Shown here one piece after another: positions 1 to 10,670 of a stretch of 64,000 bases of DNA. A program made the translations under genes and the position numbers. This DNA is from Plasmodium brasilianum (lineage: Eukaryota; Apicomplexa; Aconoidasida; Haemosporida; Plasmodiidae). Positions within the stretch are counted from its first letter, which is position 1. The number at the start of each line of letters is the position of its first letter. The notes under the pieces were generated by a model. It was not told the origin of the DNA and did not search any database. It saw nothing but the letters and a program-made list of their open reading frames with translations. The DNA lies in assembly GCF_023973825.1 (NCBI RefSeq), contig NC_090127.1:840001-904000 (forward strand), written 5' to 3'.

Positions 1-3000
1 TTGTTTTTATTTTCATCACCTTTATTTTAATAAAAAATTATATGCATATATTACATTATATCAATTTTGCTGAAGCAATTACAGTCGCTTTTCGCAATTT
101 TTCACTTATATACATAATAAAATATTTTAAAACGTATAACTGCCGCATAACATGCATAAATAGTAAGTATTTACGTACATATATATATATATATATACAT
201 AAATCCCTTCGTTTTTTGCAATATTTTTGTTTATGCAAGAACATTCGACTGTTTATACGCTTTTGTACTTGCACGCACTTTATATGCTAGTACTTTTTTC
301 TGAAGGTAGGAGAGTAGCAGCAATTGCTAATTCTTCAGTACATTTATTCTTTTAAATAAATTTGGGCTAAGTAAATATATATATATATATATATACATAT
401 ACGTATATATGTTTGTATGTATGTATGTACGTACCATTATAATCTTATATTTAATTAAAAAAGGAAAAGAAAAAAAAAAGAAAAAAAAATTACAAAATGC
501 ATTAAATAAATGGTACAGTAAATTTTATGATAACTTAAACAAAAATGTTGAATTAATCATTTTTCGAAGGCTTCAATAAAAATTTGTGTAGCATGCTTTA
601 ATTTTACGCATATCTCTTAAATCATTTGTATTTTTTCGTTAAATCTTGTACAAATATAAACATTTATTTATATATATATTTATATATATATAAATATATT
701 TATATACATATATGTGCGTATTTATGTATGTATTTATTTAACCAGTACGGCGCGAAAAAAAGGGAAAGGAGAAAATTTCTTAAATATTGGGCCCACGCCG
801 TATTATTTGATATTTCGTTTTTATTGAACTTCTATTATATTATAATTTTAATTACAAACGAGTAAATAATTTGCTAAAGTTGTATCATAAGTACAGAAAT
901 TTACACATATCCCTATATTCATATATGTATATTTGCATATGTATATATGTATTTTCTCATGAGTAGCCACATAACTCATTAATCCTCCGAATTCTCAGTA
1001 GGATGAAATTACTCCTTAGAAATTTAGTGAAATTATTTTTTCCAATTTTTCTGTAAAAATAAAATATATGGAAATTCATTACATGATATAGAATAAACAC
1101 ACATAAAAATTAAAACAGTTACATATATTTTATATGATTTTGTTGTTGTCATTATTTATGTATGAATTTGCATGTATATAGTTCTTCTGTTCCATAATTG
1201 TGGAATGGAATTATATATTATTATTGCATGAAGATATTTTATTCTTCCAAATTCTGCTCTAACATCCTTTTTATTATATTTTCAAAACTTTAGATCTTTC
1301 AACATTATAGCTTTATAATTTCATTATTACAAATAAAATATACTCCTCTTAATATTTTAACTCTTTTTATTTATGGCCTGACAAAAATTTTACCTTTTTT
1401 TTTATTTTTTTTTTTTGTGAAAAAGGATAGTACACTTTTTTTAAGCTTTCTACTTTTTATTTATTTTTAAACTTGTTTTTACAAGAAATGAAATTCTATA
1501 GAATTCCATAAAATTCTGTAAAACTATTTTGTTCATATATATATTCTTAACAAAAACATTTCGAATTCCTCAATTGTTTTTATTTCATATCAAAATGGTA
1601 ATTTTAAAAAATGCACATTTAAGAAAATACATATCCATTTTAGTACACAGTTGCATATGCGCATAGGTATATGTGTGTGCATGTAGGTATGCATATGTAT
1701 GTATAGGTACATATATGCATCAAAAAATAGAGCGAATTAAAAGATTACATGGCATGAACTGAATACCCATTCATATTAAATCATCTTCAAATGAGCAGTA
1801 CTTGCGCTAATAATATGTAGACGTATAAAAAACAAGCTACTGCACATTTAACATAATATTTGTTTACCTATATATACCTATGTATTCTAGTAGTATAACT
1901 ATAATAATAAGTAAATTTTTAAGTGTAGAGTTCAAATTAAGGCATAAAAAGTAAATAAAAAAAAAAAAAAAATGAACTAAAAGAAGAAATAAAAGAATAA
2001 AGAACATAAAAACGCAAGAATGGACGGACAGACGAACCAAAGAACAACTGTTACCTTATTTACATCAAGTATACTTTAAATAAATATAAAAAAAATAAAC
2101 TGATGTTCGTTCCGTATATTTAAATATTTTATGATAGAATTTTTTTTTTTTTTTTTCCTTTGTTCGCATGGTCCTCGACATTTTTGTATTACAGTGAGTT
2201 CCTTTTTTTTTTTTACTGAACGCGCAACAATATTAAGGTTTCTTTCGTTTTTGCTTATGTTAAATTATTGCTAACGTTAACGTTTTGCTTACAGGATACA
2301 TAGAAAAATTTATCTTATATTTATATTCTTTACAATTACATTTTTCCCAACTATATTTTGACAACTTGTTTAAATGCTTTCTCGCTTGCTTATGCTTCAT
2401 TATAATTTGTTTTTCTCTTTATTTTTTCTTCGTTAACATAAAGCTAAAGCACATATGTAGTTTCGTTTATCATGAATGTGTTAACACTCAGTGAGTGTAG
2501 TAACACAAGGATTTCGAAAAAAAAAAAAAGGAAAAAAAAGAAATAAAAACGTGAAGCAGGCACAAAATTTTTTATTTTTAATAGCAGCATATATGCTTTT
2601 TAACGCCATTGGTGAATACGAAATATTTAAAAAGGGGAAAACCAAATATAGCTATCTTTTTCATTTTCTTATTCCTTTTTCATTTTCTTATTCCTTTTTC
2701 ATTTACTTATTCCTTTTTCATTTACTTATTCCTTTTTCATTTACTTATTCCTTTTTCATTTACTTATTCCTTTTTCATTTACTTATTCCTTTTTCATTTA
2801 CTTATTCCTTTTTCATTTTCTTATTCCTTTTTCATTTTCTTATTCCTTTTTCATTTACTTTTTCCTTTTCATTTTTTATTTCTTTTTGTTTCGTTATTCC
2901 TTTTTTAATGTAAGCAGTATCGTACATATGAGGTGAACTATCTTTTTATTCTTAATTTTTGCAAGGTAAAATATGATTATAAGTGAATAGTACAACTACA

Positions 3001-3032
3001 GAAAAAAAGAGTATAATGTCAAATAAATAATT
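1..3032. other. Intergenic region upstream of the SAD1/USP39-like gene
   Basis: No gene could be established. The stretch is AT-rich with (TA)n and (TATG)n runs, poly(A)/poly(T) tracts and a 19-bp minisatellite at 2656-2880. Three small islands have more balanced base composition and exon-like reading frames: 280-348 (-), 746-865 (+) and 957-1050 (-). They are described as findings. They could be terminal exons of a gene lying mostly left of the window or structured RNA, but no full gene model joins them. Confidence 0.6.
2656..2880. repeat. 19-bp tandem minisatellite, about 12 copies
   Basis: A unit of the form catttacttattccttttt repeats with exact 19-bp spacing; outer copies carry catttt instead of cattta. 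Because 19 is not a multiple of three, all three forward frames read the same peptide pattern in turn, which makes long but spurious open frames here. It ends about 150 bp before the start codon at 3033, so it lies in the promoter or 5' UTR of that gene. Confidence 0.9.
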
Positions 3033-5186
3033 ATGGATAAAAAACCCAAAAAAAAATTAAAAAATGAGGAGGAATTAACTCCAAAAAAAAGGAAGAAAAG
3101 AAGTAGGAACGAAAATGACATTCAGGAATTTAGCGCTAATGAGATGAATAAAACGATTAACCATTCTAATATAGAGGAGTTGAGCAATAATTTAAGGGAC
3201 AAGGATCATGTGAATGGTACTTTGAACAGTAAGAATGAGGAAATTAGTAGAAGTAGGGGTAGCAGTAGAGGTAGTAGTAGTCGCAGCAATAGTAGTAGCA
3301 GCAGACGTAGCGGCATAAAAGAGGATGTACAAGGTATAAGTGGAGGTAAAGGTCGAGGAAGAATTTGCCCTTATTTACGAACCATTAATAGAAACCTACT
3401 TGACTTTGATTTTGAAAAATTATGCAGTATAAGTCTGTCAAATTTACATGTATATGCTTGCTTAGTATGTGGCTTATACTTCCAAGGTATAGGGAAGGGA
3501 ACGTACGCATATACACATGCATTAGAAAAGAATCATTATGTTTTTATTAATTTAGAAACGTGTAAAACTTGTTGCTTACCAGAAAATTACGAAATTGAAG
3601 ACGCATCTTTGAATGATATAAAATATTTTTTAAAACCAGTTTATAAAAGAGAGGAAGTTGAATATTTGTGTTATAATTCTATATTAGGTAAGTCGTTAGA
3701 TGGGGCAGATTTTTTTCCGGGTTGTGTTGGTTTAAATAATTTAAAAAATACAGATTATTGCAATGTTGTTATTCAATTACTTTGCACAATTATACCTATA
3801 CGAAATGTATTATTATTATATAAAAATAAACAAAATATAGCAAAGAATTTAATTGTTGTCTTATCTGAATTAATTAAAAAAATATATAATCCTAAAAATT
3901 TCAAAGGTGTGGTATCACCCCATGAATTCTTACAAGCTGTAGGTATAGAATCAAAAAAGAATTTTAAAATAGGTACCAAAAATGATCCTCTGCATTTTTT
4001 TCTCTGGATTGTTAATAAGATTCATAGATACTCAGAAAGGACTTTGAAAAGGAGGAAAAAGGAACTTACTCCTAGTAGTGGTGCACATTATATACACAGC
4101 ATATATAACGTGCACAGTATGTATGACGCACGTGATACACATAATAAACGTAACATACGTGGCCCACATACTGATGATCCTGAATTCATGGACTATGCTG
4201 CAAATAGTAGGGACACGAAAGAAAGCACAAGTTATAATTATAACAAGCAAAATGTGAATCAGAACAGTCAAGGTGAAGATCGAGTGAATATCCCACAAGA
4301 AGACGATGGAAATAATTTAGAAGTAGAGAAAAATGAAATAGGGGAGGGAAAAATGGAAAAAGGATTAACACTCAAGGACAAAAAAAAAAAGATAAAAAAA
4401 AGAAAAAAAGAAAAAAAATGGACATATGACGACATTAACATAATAGATTACTGCTTTGATGGAGAATTGATTATCAAAACAAAGAAAAAAAAAAAAAAAG
4501 ACTCTGAAGTCGTTGAATCAGTGAAGGATGAAATATTAAAAAGAAAAAAAGAGGAGATGTACGAAGAGGATACGCAGGGGGATAAATACATATCAGATAC
4601 TATGGATGATGATGAATTAAATGAAAAAAAAAATTATATAATTCAAAAAACGTCTTTTCGTACTCTTTCTTTGAAATTACCGAATCCACCAATTTTTAAG
4701 AGCACAACTGAAAGTAATATAATACCACAAGTTTCTATATTTGAATTGTTAACGAAGTTTGATGGAGAAACAGAGACGTATTTACATGATGACAAATCAG
4801 CTCCAAGCACATTAATTATTTCAAAATTACCAAAATATTTAATATTTACAATTGAGAGATTTTCAAAAAATAATTTTTTTGTTGAAAAAAATGGCACAAT
4901 AGTAAATTTTGTAATTAAAAATCTAGATATGAAGGATTATGTACATCAAGATTATCTTAATGCAAACCCTGTTACCAAATACAATTTAATTGCAAATATA
5001 TTTCACAGTGGTACTGTTAATACAGGATCATATAAAATTCATGTCTTAAACCAACCAACAAATGAATGGTACGAAATTGAAGATTTACATGTCATTTCGA
5101 TACTACCTCAACTCGTTTTATTACCTGAATCTTGTGTGCAACTCTATCAACGACAAGATGTGCAATTAAATGGAGAGCTAGGCTAA
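3033..5186 (+). CDS. U4/U6.U5 tri-snRNP-associated protein 2 (SAD1/USP39-like), inactive ubiquitin hydrolase fold
   Basis: A 717-residue single-exon protein. A basic, Ser/Arg-rich head (about 1-110) is followed by a UBP-type zinc finger (about 112-200, with the CxxC of HVYACLVCGLYF and its His residues) and a USP fold starting at GLNNLKNTDYCN (233-244). A real USP has Cys where this protein has Asp241, as in human USP39, so it should be catalytically dead. The end (KYNLIANIFHSG, GSYKIHVL, WYEIEDLHV, ILPQLVLLPES) follows USP39 closely. In yeast and humans this family stabilises the U4/U6.U5 tri-snRNP for spliceosome activation in the nucleus. A lysine-rich low-complexity insert (about 340-530) splits the USP fold, as is usual in Plasmodium. 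The ATG at 3033 is the first of the frame. Identity is clear; the splicing role is inferred from the family. Confidence 0.93.
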   Translation: MDKKPKKKLKNEEELTPKKRKKRSRNENDIQEFSANEMNKTINHSNIEELSNNLRDKDHVNGTLNSKNEEISRSRGSSRGSSSRSNSSSSRRSGIKEDVQGISGGKGRGRICPYLRTINRNLLDFDFEKLCSISLSNLHVYACLVCGLYFQGIGKGTYAYTHALEKNHYVFINLETCKTCCLPENYEIEDASLNDIKYFLKPVYKREEVEYLCYNSILGKSLDGADFFPGCVGLNNLKNTDYCNVVIQLLCTIIPIRNVLLLYKNKQNIAKNLIVVLSELIKKIYNPKNFKGVVSPHEFLQAVGIESKKNFKIGTKNDPLHFFLWIVNKIHRYSERTLKRRKKELTPSSGAHYIHSIYNVHSMYDARDTHNKRNIRGPHTDDPEFMDYAANSRDTKESTSYNYNKQNVNQNSQGEDRVNIPQEDDGNNLEVEKNEIGEGKMEKGLTLKDKKKKIKKRKKEKKWTYDDINIIDYCFDGELIIKTKKKKKKDSEVVESVKDEILKRKKEEMYEEDTQGDKYISDTMDDDELNEKKNYIIQKTSFRTLSLKLPNPPIFKSTTESNIIPQVSIFELLTKFDGETETYLHDDKSAPSTLIISKLPKYLIFTIERFSKNNFFVEKNGTIVNFVIKNLDMKDYVHQDYLNANPVTKYNLIANIFHSGTVNTGSYKIHVLNQPTNEWYEIEDLHVISILPQLVLLPESCVQLYQRQDVQLNGELG

Positions 5187-7268
5187 AATGTGAACAACGC
5201 AGGAATGTATAAAAATTTTTTTTTTTTAGTAACACTCATGCCATTATGCACATACATATATATGCATAAATGACACTTTTTAGTGGGTATATTTTCTTTT
5301 TTTCAATTTTAAATTAGCTCCTTTTTTTTTTTTTCAAGTCTCACTGTTGCCCTTTGCATGCTTTGTCTAGTAATCGTTTCACTGCATTTTGATTTGTTTG
5401 AATCTTTTTTTTTTTTTTTTTTTTTTTTATAAATTTCACAAATCTATATCAAAACTGTGTTTTTAAAAGCTCCTTATTAGCAAAAAAAAAAAAAAAATAC
5501 TATAAGGCAAGAATAAAGTAAGAATAAATTGAGTGAAAAAAAGTGAAACAATAATATTATGTCGGAAAATGGAATAAATACACAAAGGCGTATCCTTTCC
5601 AGTATAATATCGTTTTATGTCATTTGGTAGGAAACACCATATTTGCGATGAAGAAAATGTTAAAATTAAGATGCTATAATGTGCACGTATATTTTTTTTT
5701 TTTCTCCTTTCTTTTTCTCATTTGCCAAGTAAGTTACGTGAAGAGGAACCCTTCAAAATAAATTCCGTCTTCTTTAAGCTGTGAAATGCAAAGTAGGATT
5801 ATTTATTCTTAAAAATACACTTTTTTTTTTTTATCATAAAAAAAGGCTCATAATATTGAGCAAACGTAAAAATAAATAGCATTTCTTTTTTTTAGTTCAT
5901 GGAACTATTTGGGCTCACTAAAAAGTAAAAATTTTTATGCTTTCATATGCATTCGCATAAATGTAACAAGAGTATTTGTTCACACATACGAGTTAAAACT
6001 TTTATTCGTAAAGTTTTTTAGTCGTTCTGTATAGGGGAAGAAAAAAAAAGATAAAAAATACCATAAAACAGGAAAAAAAAAATTCTTGTCTTCAAATATA
6101 ATACTCCAAAAATATGAAAAAAAAAAAAAAAAGTAGCAATTTCATTCTTAAAATATGTTCAAATGTGACGGTAACCCCGAAAAATGCATTTATTAAGCTT
6201 GAGCATAGGCTCCACATTCTTTCATTTCATTTTATTTTATTTTTTCATGTTTTTATTTATGATAATAAGCGCACTTCAATGATAACCCATTAAAATTTTT
6301 TAGCAGGTTTTACCAACTTTTAAAATGTATAACTCAAGTATGTAAAATGACTATATGACAGTTCATCGAACAAAAAAATACAAATATAACATTGCGAAGA
6401 AGACGAACATGAACTTTTTCCTATTTTCAAAGACAAATAGTTGAAATTATAAAATGTGTATTTTTAATTAAATATATAATTTTTTTTGTTTATCCTTTGT
6501 AGTTGAAACAAAAAAAAAAAAAAAAAAAAAAAAATTACCAAAATAGCGCATTATTGTATATCTTTTAATAGATTAAAAAAAAAAAAAAAAAAAAATTATA
6601 CAGCAATTATCACAGTTATTTGTAATTACTTATATAGCATTTTTTTTTTTACCTTTATTCTTCTTTCTTTCTTTCTTTCTTTCTTTCTTTTTTTTTAAAT
6701 ATTTGCGTTAGCAGCAGTACGTATTGAGTTAACACATGAAAAACTGATATGTGTACCTGAAGCACGAGCGTATAAATATGAGCGTGTATGTATAAATATA
6801 CCTGTGGACACACTAAAAAGCATAGTGTATTACCTTACTTTTTTAAAGATTCACGAAAGCTGGTACGAAAGATATTTTGCCGAAAACATGCTGTAGCGAA
6901 AATACATTTAAAAATAAACCCTTTTAGAAATTTTTTTTACCGTGCATGTTATATTTTTAATTGGTGTGTTACAGATTTTTTTATATTATAATTTTTTTTT
7001 CCTTGGTTCCCTTTGAAAATAATAGTCCGAAATATTATATGTACATATGCATATATACCAATACATACGTAAGAACTGTTTTCCTCACACCTCTTAAAAT
7101 CGTTATTCCTCTTTTTTTTTTTTTTACCCATTCACGCCCCTTTATACTGACGCTAGATTGCTTTTCTCATATTTCCATTTTCCTGTTATCGCGTTTGCCC
7201 CATCGATAAAGCGCATACCATATCCTCCTAGCCGCACTGATTCACTTCCCCTTTTCAATACTTAAAAA
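5187..7268. other. Intergenic region between the SAD1-like gene and MCM4
   Basis: Mostly poly(A)/poly(T) tracts. It holds a (TTTC)n microsatellite at about 6658-6690, a C-rich leader directly before MCM4 (about 7130-7268), and a possible spliced minus-strand frame at 5463-5778 (see findings). No gene here is certain. Confidence 0.6.
6658..6690. repeat. (TTTC)n microsatellite
   Basis: About seven tandem TTTC units, then a T run. A simple repeat in the spacer upstream of MCM4. Confidence 0.9.
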
Positions 7269-10208
7269 ATGGGAACCCCAAGGAGAAGGGTAGGGCAGAA
7301 TGCTAGCCCCTATGGAATGAGTTCGTCAAATATTTTCGGAACGAATAATGAGATTTTTGGAAGTAATTTTATGAACACACCAATGTCAAGTAGGAGAACA
7401 AAAAACAGTAAAAGTTACTTGAACAGTATGTTAAATGAATCTAGATACTTGAATCAAAGTAATACAGGTTCGCAGTTTATGAAATATGGACACACACCAC
7501 TAGCTATCAGAAGAATAAAATGTGCAAGAGCTGATATAGGAGATGTAGGAAGAGAAGCATTTATGGAAGATGTCGAATCAGGAAGACTTCCTCATTTTAT
7601 TGATAGTAATTTAGAACAAATAAAAGATTTGTTTAACCAATTTTTTGATGAATTTAACATTACGAATTATAGTGATGTATTACAATTTACGGATGAAGAT
7701 AGGAATATAACTGAATATATTTTGTTACATCGAGATAATTTAAAAGTTTACTTAGCATATTATGGATGGAAAATGATCAAATTTATAGAAACAGGTAGAC
7801 AGAATGAATGTAAGTTAAACAATGAGAATGAGGAAAATGATGATTCTGAAGGAGTTAAGAATTTAGAACATATAAAATCTTTTGAAGTAGATTTAACACA
7901 TATATATTTTTTTAATAAAAAATTGTATAAATTAATAATTGAATACCCATCAGATTGTATAAGTGAAATAGACAAAATTATAAGCTCAAAATATAACTCG
8001 CTTTTGACATTAGTGTTAGAGGGAGATACGAAATCTAGTTCTTCCGATAAATATTCTGTAAACAATACAAGACAAGATTATTGTAGGGTTCGATTTTTTA
8101 ATAAAAGGCATAAAGATACCCCTAGAAAATTAGGACCGAATCAAATAGAAACATTAGTGTGTATTAAAGGAGTAATTATTAGGTGCTCAAATATTATTCC
8201 AGAAATGACAATGGCTGCTTTTAAATGTACTTCGAAAAAAAGAATAGGTGTTAATAATTATGAAAAATGTAATGAAGAAGTATATGAACATGTCATACAA
8301 GGAGAAGTACAAGAACCATTAACTTGTACTAATTGTAATAATAAAAACACATTTGAATTATGGCATAATAATTGTTGTTTTTCTTCAAAACAACTTATTA
8401 AATTAAGTGAAGTAACTGAACATTTAAAGCAAGGAGAAACACCACAATCTATCTCTATATATGCATATGATGATTTAATAGATTATACGAAACCTGGAGA
8501 TACTGTAGAATTAACAGGGATTTTAAAAGCTTCTCCTGTTCGTCTAAACCCTAGATCTAGATGTTATAATAGTGTTCATAGAACCTATATAAATGTTATA
8601 CATATAAGAAAAGAAAATAAGCAGAAAATGAAATTGACAGAACAGAATGATACAGGTGCTATAATTTTAAAAAGAAGTGAAGATGGAACAGTGGAGGAAA
8701 ATTTAGAAAAATTAAATGAACAAGGAAATCTATTATTTACTACAGAAGTAATTCAAAAAATGCAAAAATTAAGTCAAGATCCAAACATATATCAAAGATT
8801 AGTTGATTCCATTGCCCCATCAATATATGGGCGTGATGATATTAAAAGGGGTCTTTTATGTCAATTATTTGGTGGTAGTAAAATTACGGATAAATATAAA
8901 AATAAATATAGATCAGAGATTCATATCTTATTATGTGGAGATCCATCTACAGCCAAATCGCAGTTACTACATTATGTACATAAACTATCCCCTCGTGGTA
9001 TATACACAAGTGGTAAAGGAAGTAGTAGCGTTGGCTTAACAGCATTTATATCTAAGGACTCGGAAACAAAAGAATATATCTTAGAATCTGGAGCTGTTGT
9101 TTTATCAGACAAAGGAATATGCTGTATTGACGAATTTGACAAAATGGATGATTCTGCAAGAGCTATTTTACATGAAGTAATGGAACAACAAACAGTCACT
9201 ATTGCAAAAGCAGGTATTGTTGCTACCTTAAATGCTCGTACATCAATTTTAGCTTCAGCTAATCCCATCAATAGTAAATATGATAAAAATAAAGCCGTCG
9301 TAGAAAATATCAATTTGCCTCCCTCCCTGTTTTCTAGATTTGATTTAATTTATCTTGTAATTGATAGAGCAAATGAAGAAGAAGATAAGAAGTTGGCCAC
9401 GGTGCTTTGTAAGAATTTCTCGTACGGTGCAAAAGAGGAAGACGATGAGGAGGACGATGAAGAAGGGGAAGATGAAGAAGAAGGAGAGGACGAAGATGAG
9501 GATGATGAACTGAGTAAACTGGGTGAAGGGGATGGAATAAATGATGATAGATCACAATATAAAAAGAAAAAGAATAACATGAAAGATGGGATAGGTGAAT
9601 CCAGTTCCTACTGTAACACTAGTTCAAATAAAAAGAATTCGAAGAAGTATCTAATTGATTCAAATACATTATCACTATATATAGCTTATTGTCGTATTAC
9701 ATGTAATCCAATAATTTCACTTGAAAGCAAAAAAATTATTATTGACGAATATATAAAGATGAGGTGTAAAGAAGGGTCAAAATCTCCAACTGCCAGCCCA
9801 AGACAACTAGAGGGTTTAGTTAGACTTAGTCAAAGCTTAGCAAAAATGAAATTAAAAAATGTAGTAACTCCTGAAGAAGCTAATGAAGCTGTACGTTTAA
9901 TGAACATAGCAACCTTTCAAAGTTTGATTGATCCTTTAAGCGGTAGAATTGATTTTGATCAAGTAAATTTGGGTCAGACATCCCAGCACAAGAAAAAATC
10001 AGATCTTATAAAGGATATCATAATGAATGCCCTCGTTTTAAAAAATATGACGAAAGATGAATTACTTACACACTGTCACGAAACAATTATGAACGACCGA
10101 GATTATGCAACAGCTATGGACAGAAAATCTTTCGAAGAAGCTTTTTACGATCTTGAAAAATCGCAAGAAATTACTCGACTCTCTTCTGGCTTATACAAGA
10201 AAAAATAG
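7269..10208 (+). CDS. MCM4: DNA replication licensing factor MCM4
   Basis: A 979-residue subunit of the MCM2-7 replicative helicase, an AAA+ ATPase loaded at origins before S phase. Seen in order: a Ser/Asn-rich tail (1-75); the MCM N-terminal domain with a Cys zinc site (about 319-358, KCTSKK...KCNEEV...LTCTNCNN); an OB region; Walker A GDPSTAKS (557-564); Walker B CCIDEFDKM (618-626); arginine finger LFSRFDL (687-693); sensor-2 region SPRQLEGLVR; and a C-terminal winged-helix-like segment. The N-terminal tail plus the ALHEVMEQQTV/ILASANPI blocks fit MCM4 rather than its paralogues. An Asp/Glu-rich then Lys-rich insert (about 722-780) separates the AAA+ core from the lid. Single exon; the ATG at 7269 is well placed before MGTPRRR. 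The leader just upstream is unusually C-rich. Confidence 0.97.
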   Translation: MGTPRRRVGQNASPYGMSSSNIFGTNNEIFGSNFMNTPMSSRRTKNSKSYLNSMLNESRYLNQSNTGSQFMKYGHTPLAIRRIKCARADIGDVGREAFMEDVESGRLPHFIDSNLEQIKDLFNQFFDEFNITNYSDVLQFTDEDRNITEYILLHRDNLKVYLAYYGWKMIKFIETGRQNECKLNNENEENDDSEGVKNLEHIKSFEVDLTHIYFFNKKLYKLIIEYPSDCISEIDKIISSKYNSLLTLVLEGDTKSSSSDKYSVNNTRQDYCRVRFFNKRHKDTPRKLGPNQIETLVCIKGVIIRCSNIIPEMTMAAFKCTSKKRIGVNNYEKCNEEVYEHVIQGEVQEPLTCTNCNNKNTFELWHNNCCFSSKQLIKLSEVTEHLKQGETPQSISIYAYDDLIDYTKPGDTVELTGILKASPVRLNPRSRCYNSVHRTYINVIHIRKENKQKMKLTEQNDTGAIILKRSEDGTVEENLEKLNEQGNLLFTTEVIQKMQKLSQDPNIYQRLVDSIAPSIYGRDDIKRGLLCQLFGGSKITDKYKNKYRSEIHILLCGDPSTAKSQLLHYVHKLSPRGIYTSGKGSSSVGLTAFISKDSETKEYILESGAVVLSDKGICCIDEFDKMDDSARAILHEVMEQQTVTIAKAGIVATLNARTSILASANPINSKYDKNKAVVENINLPPSLFSRFDLIYLVIDRANEEEDKKLATVLCKNFSYGAKEEDDEEDDEEGEDEEEGEDEDEDDELSKLGEGDGINDDRSQYKKKKNNMKDGIGESSSYCNTSSNKKNSKKYLIDSNTLSLYIAYCRITCNPIISLESKKIIIDEYIKMRCKEGSKSPTASPRQLEGLVRLSQSLAKMKLKNVVTPEEANEAVRLMNIATFQSLIDPLSGRIDFDQVNLGQTSQHKKKSDLIKDIIMNALVLKNMTKDELLTHCHETIMNDRDYATAMDRKSFEEAFYDLEKSQEITRLSSGLYKKK

Positions 10209-10657
10209 ATTCGCGTGGGGGTGCTGTATACACATATATATGTGCATATATGTGTATATATGTGGGTACATGTGTATGCCTTATCTGGGAAAGGATAAAT
10301 GCATTAAATATTTACTATATAAGAATGAATATAAGACTATGAATTTTTTTCGTTTTATCTTTCTTCCCCATTAAAAATTATGTATATAACCTTTTAAATC
10401 AGTGTGAACGATGAAGTTCTGGTTTTTTTTTTTTTTTTTTCTCTTTTTAAACACATTTTAATTATAAGCAACTTAATTTTTCTGAATTTCCTGTAAATAT
10501 ATTCATATTTTATTGTGTATGATATATATGTTGTTAAAAACATAACTACTTTTTTACACCTTAAAGTTTTTCCATCTTACAAAGAGACTTCATATTTTTT
10601 AATACACAGTTTTCTTCTTTTTCTTCTCTTTGTTTTTATTTTTTCTATATCTTTTTT

Positions 10658-10670
<13 letters not shown>

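Noticed and set aside
2285..2913. Plus-strand open frames of 69 to 140 codons before the SAD1-like gene
   Set aside because: They begin at TTG or in repeat flanks and consist of the 19-bp minisatellite read in rotating frames; no credible ATG or coding composition.
9334..9580. Two minus-strand frames within MCM4 (Ser- or Leu/His-rich)
   Set aside because: They are the reverse reading of the acidic Asp/Glu insert of MCM4.
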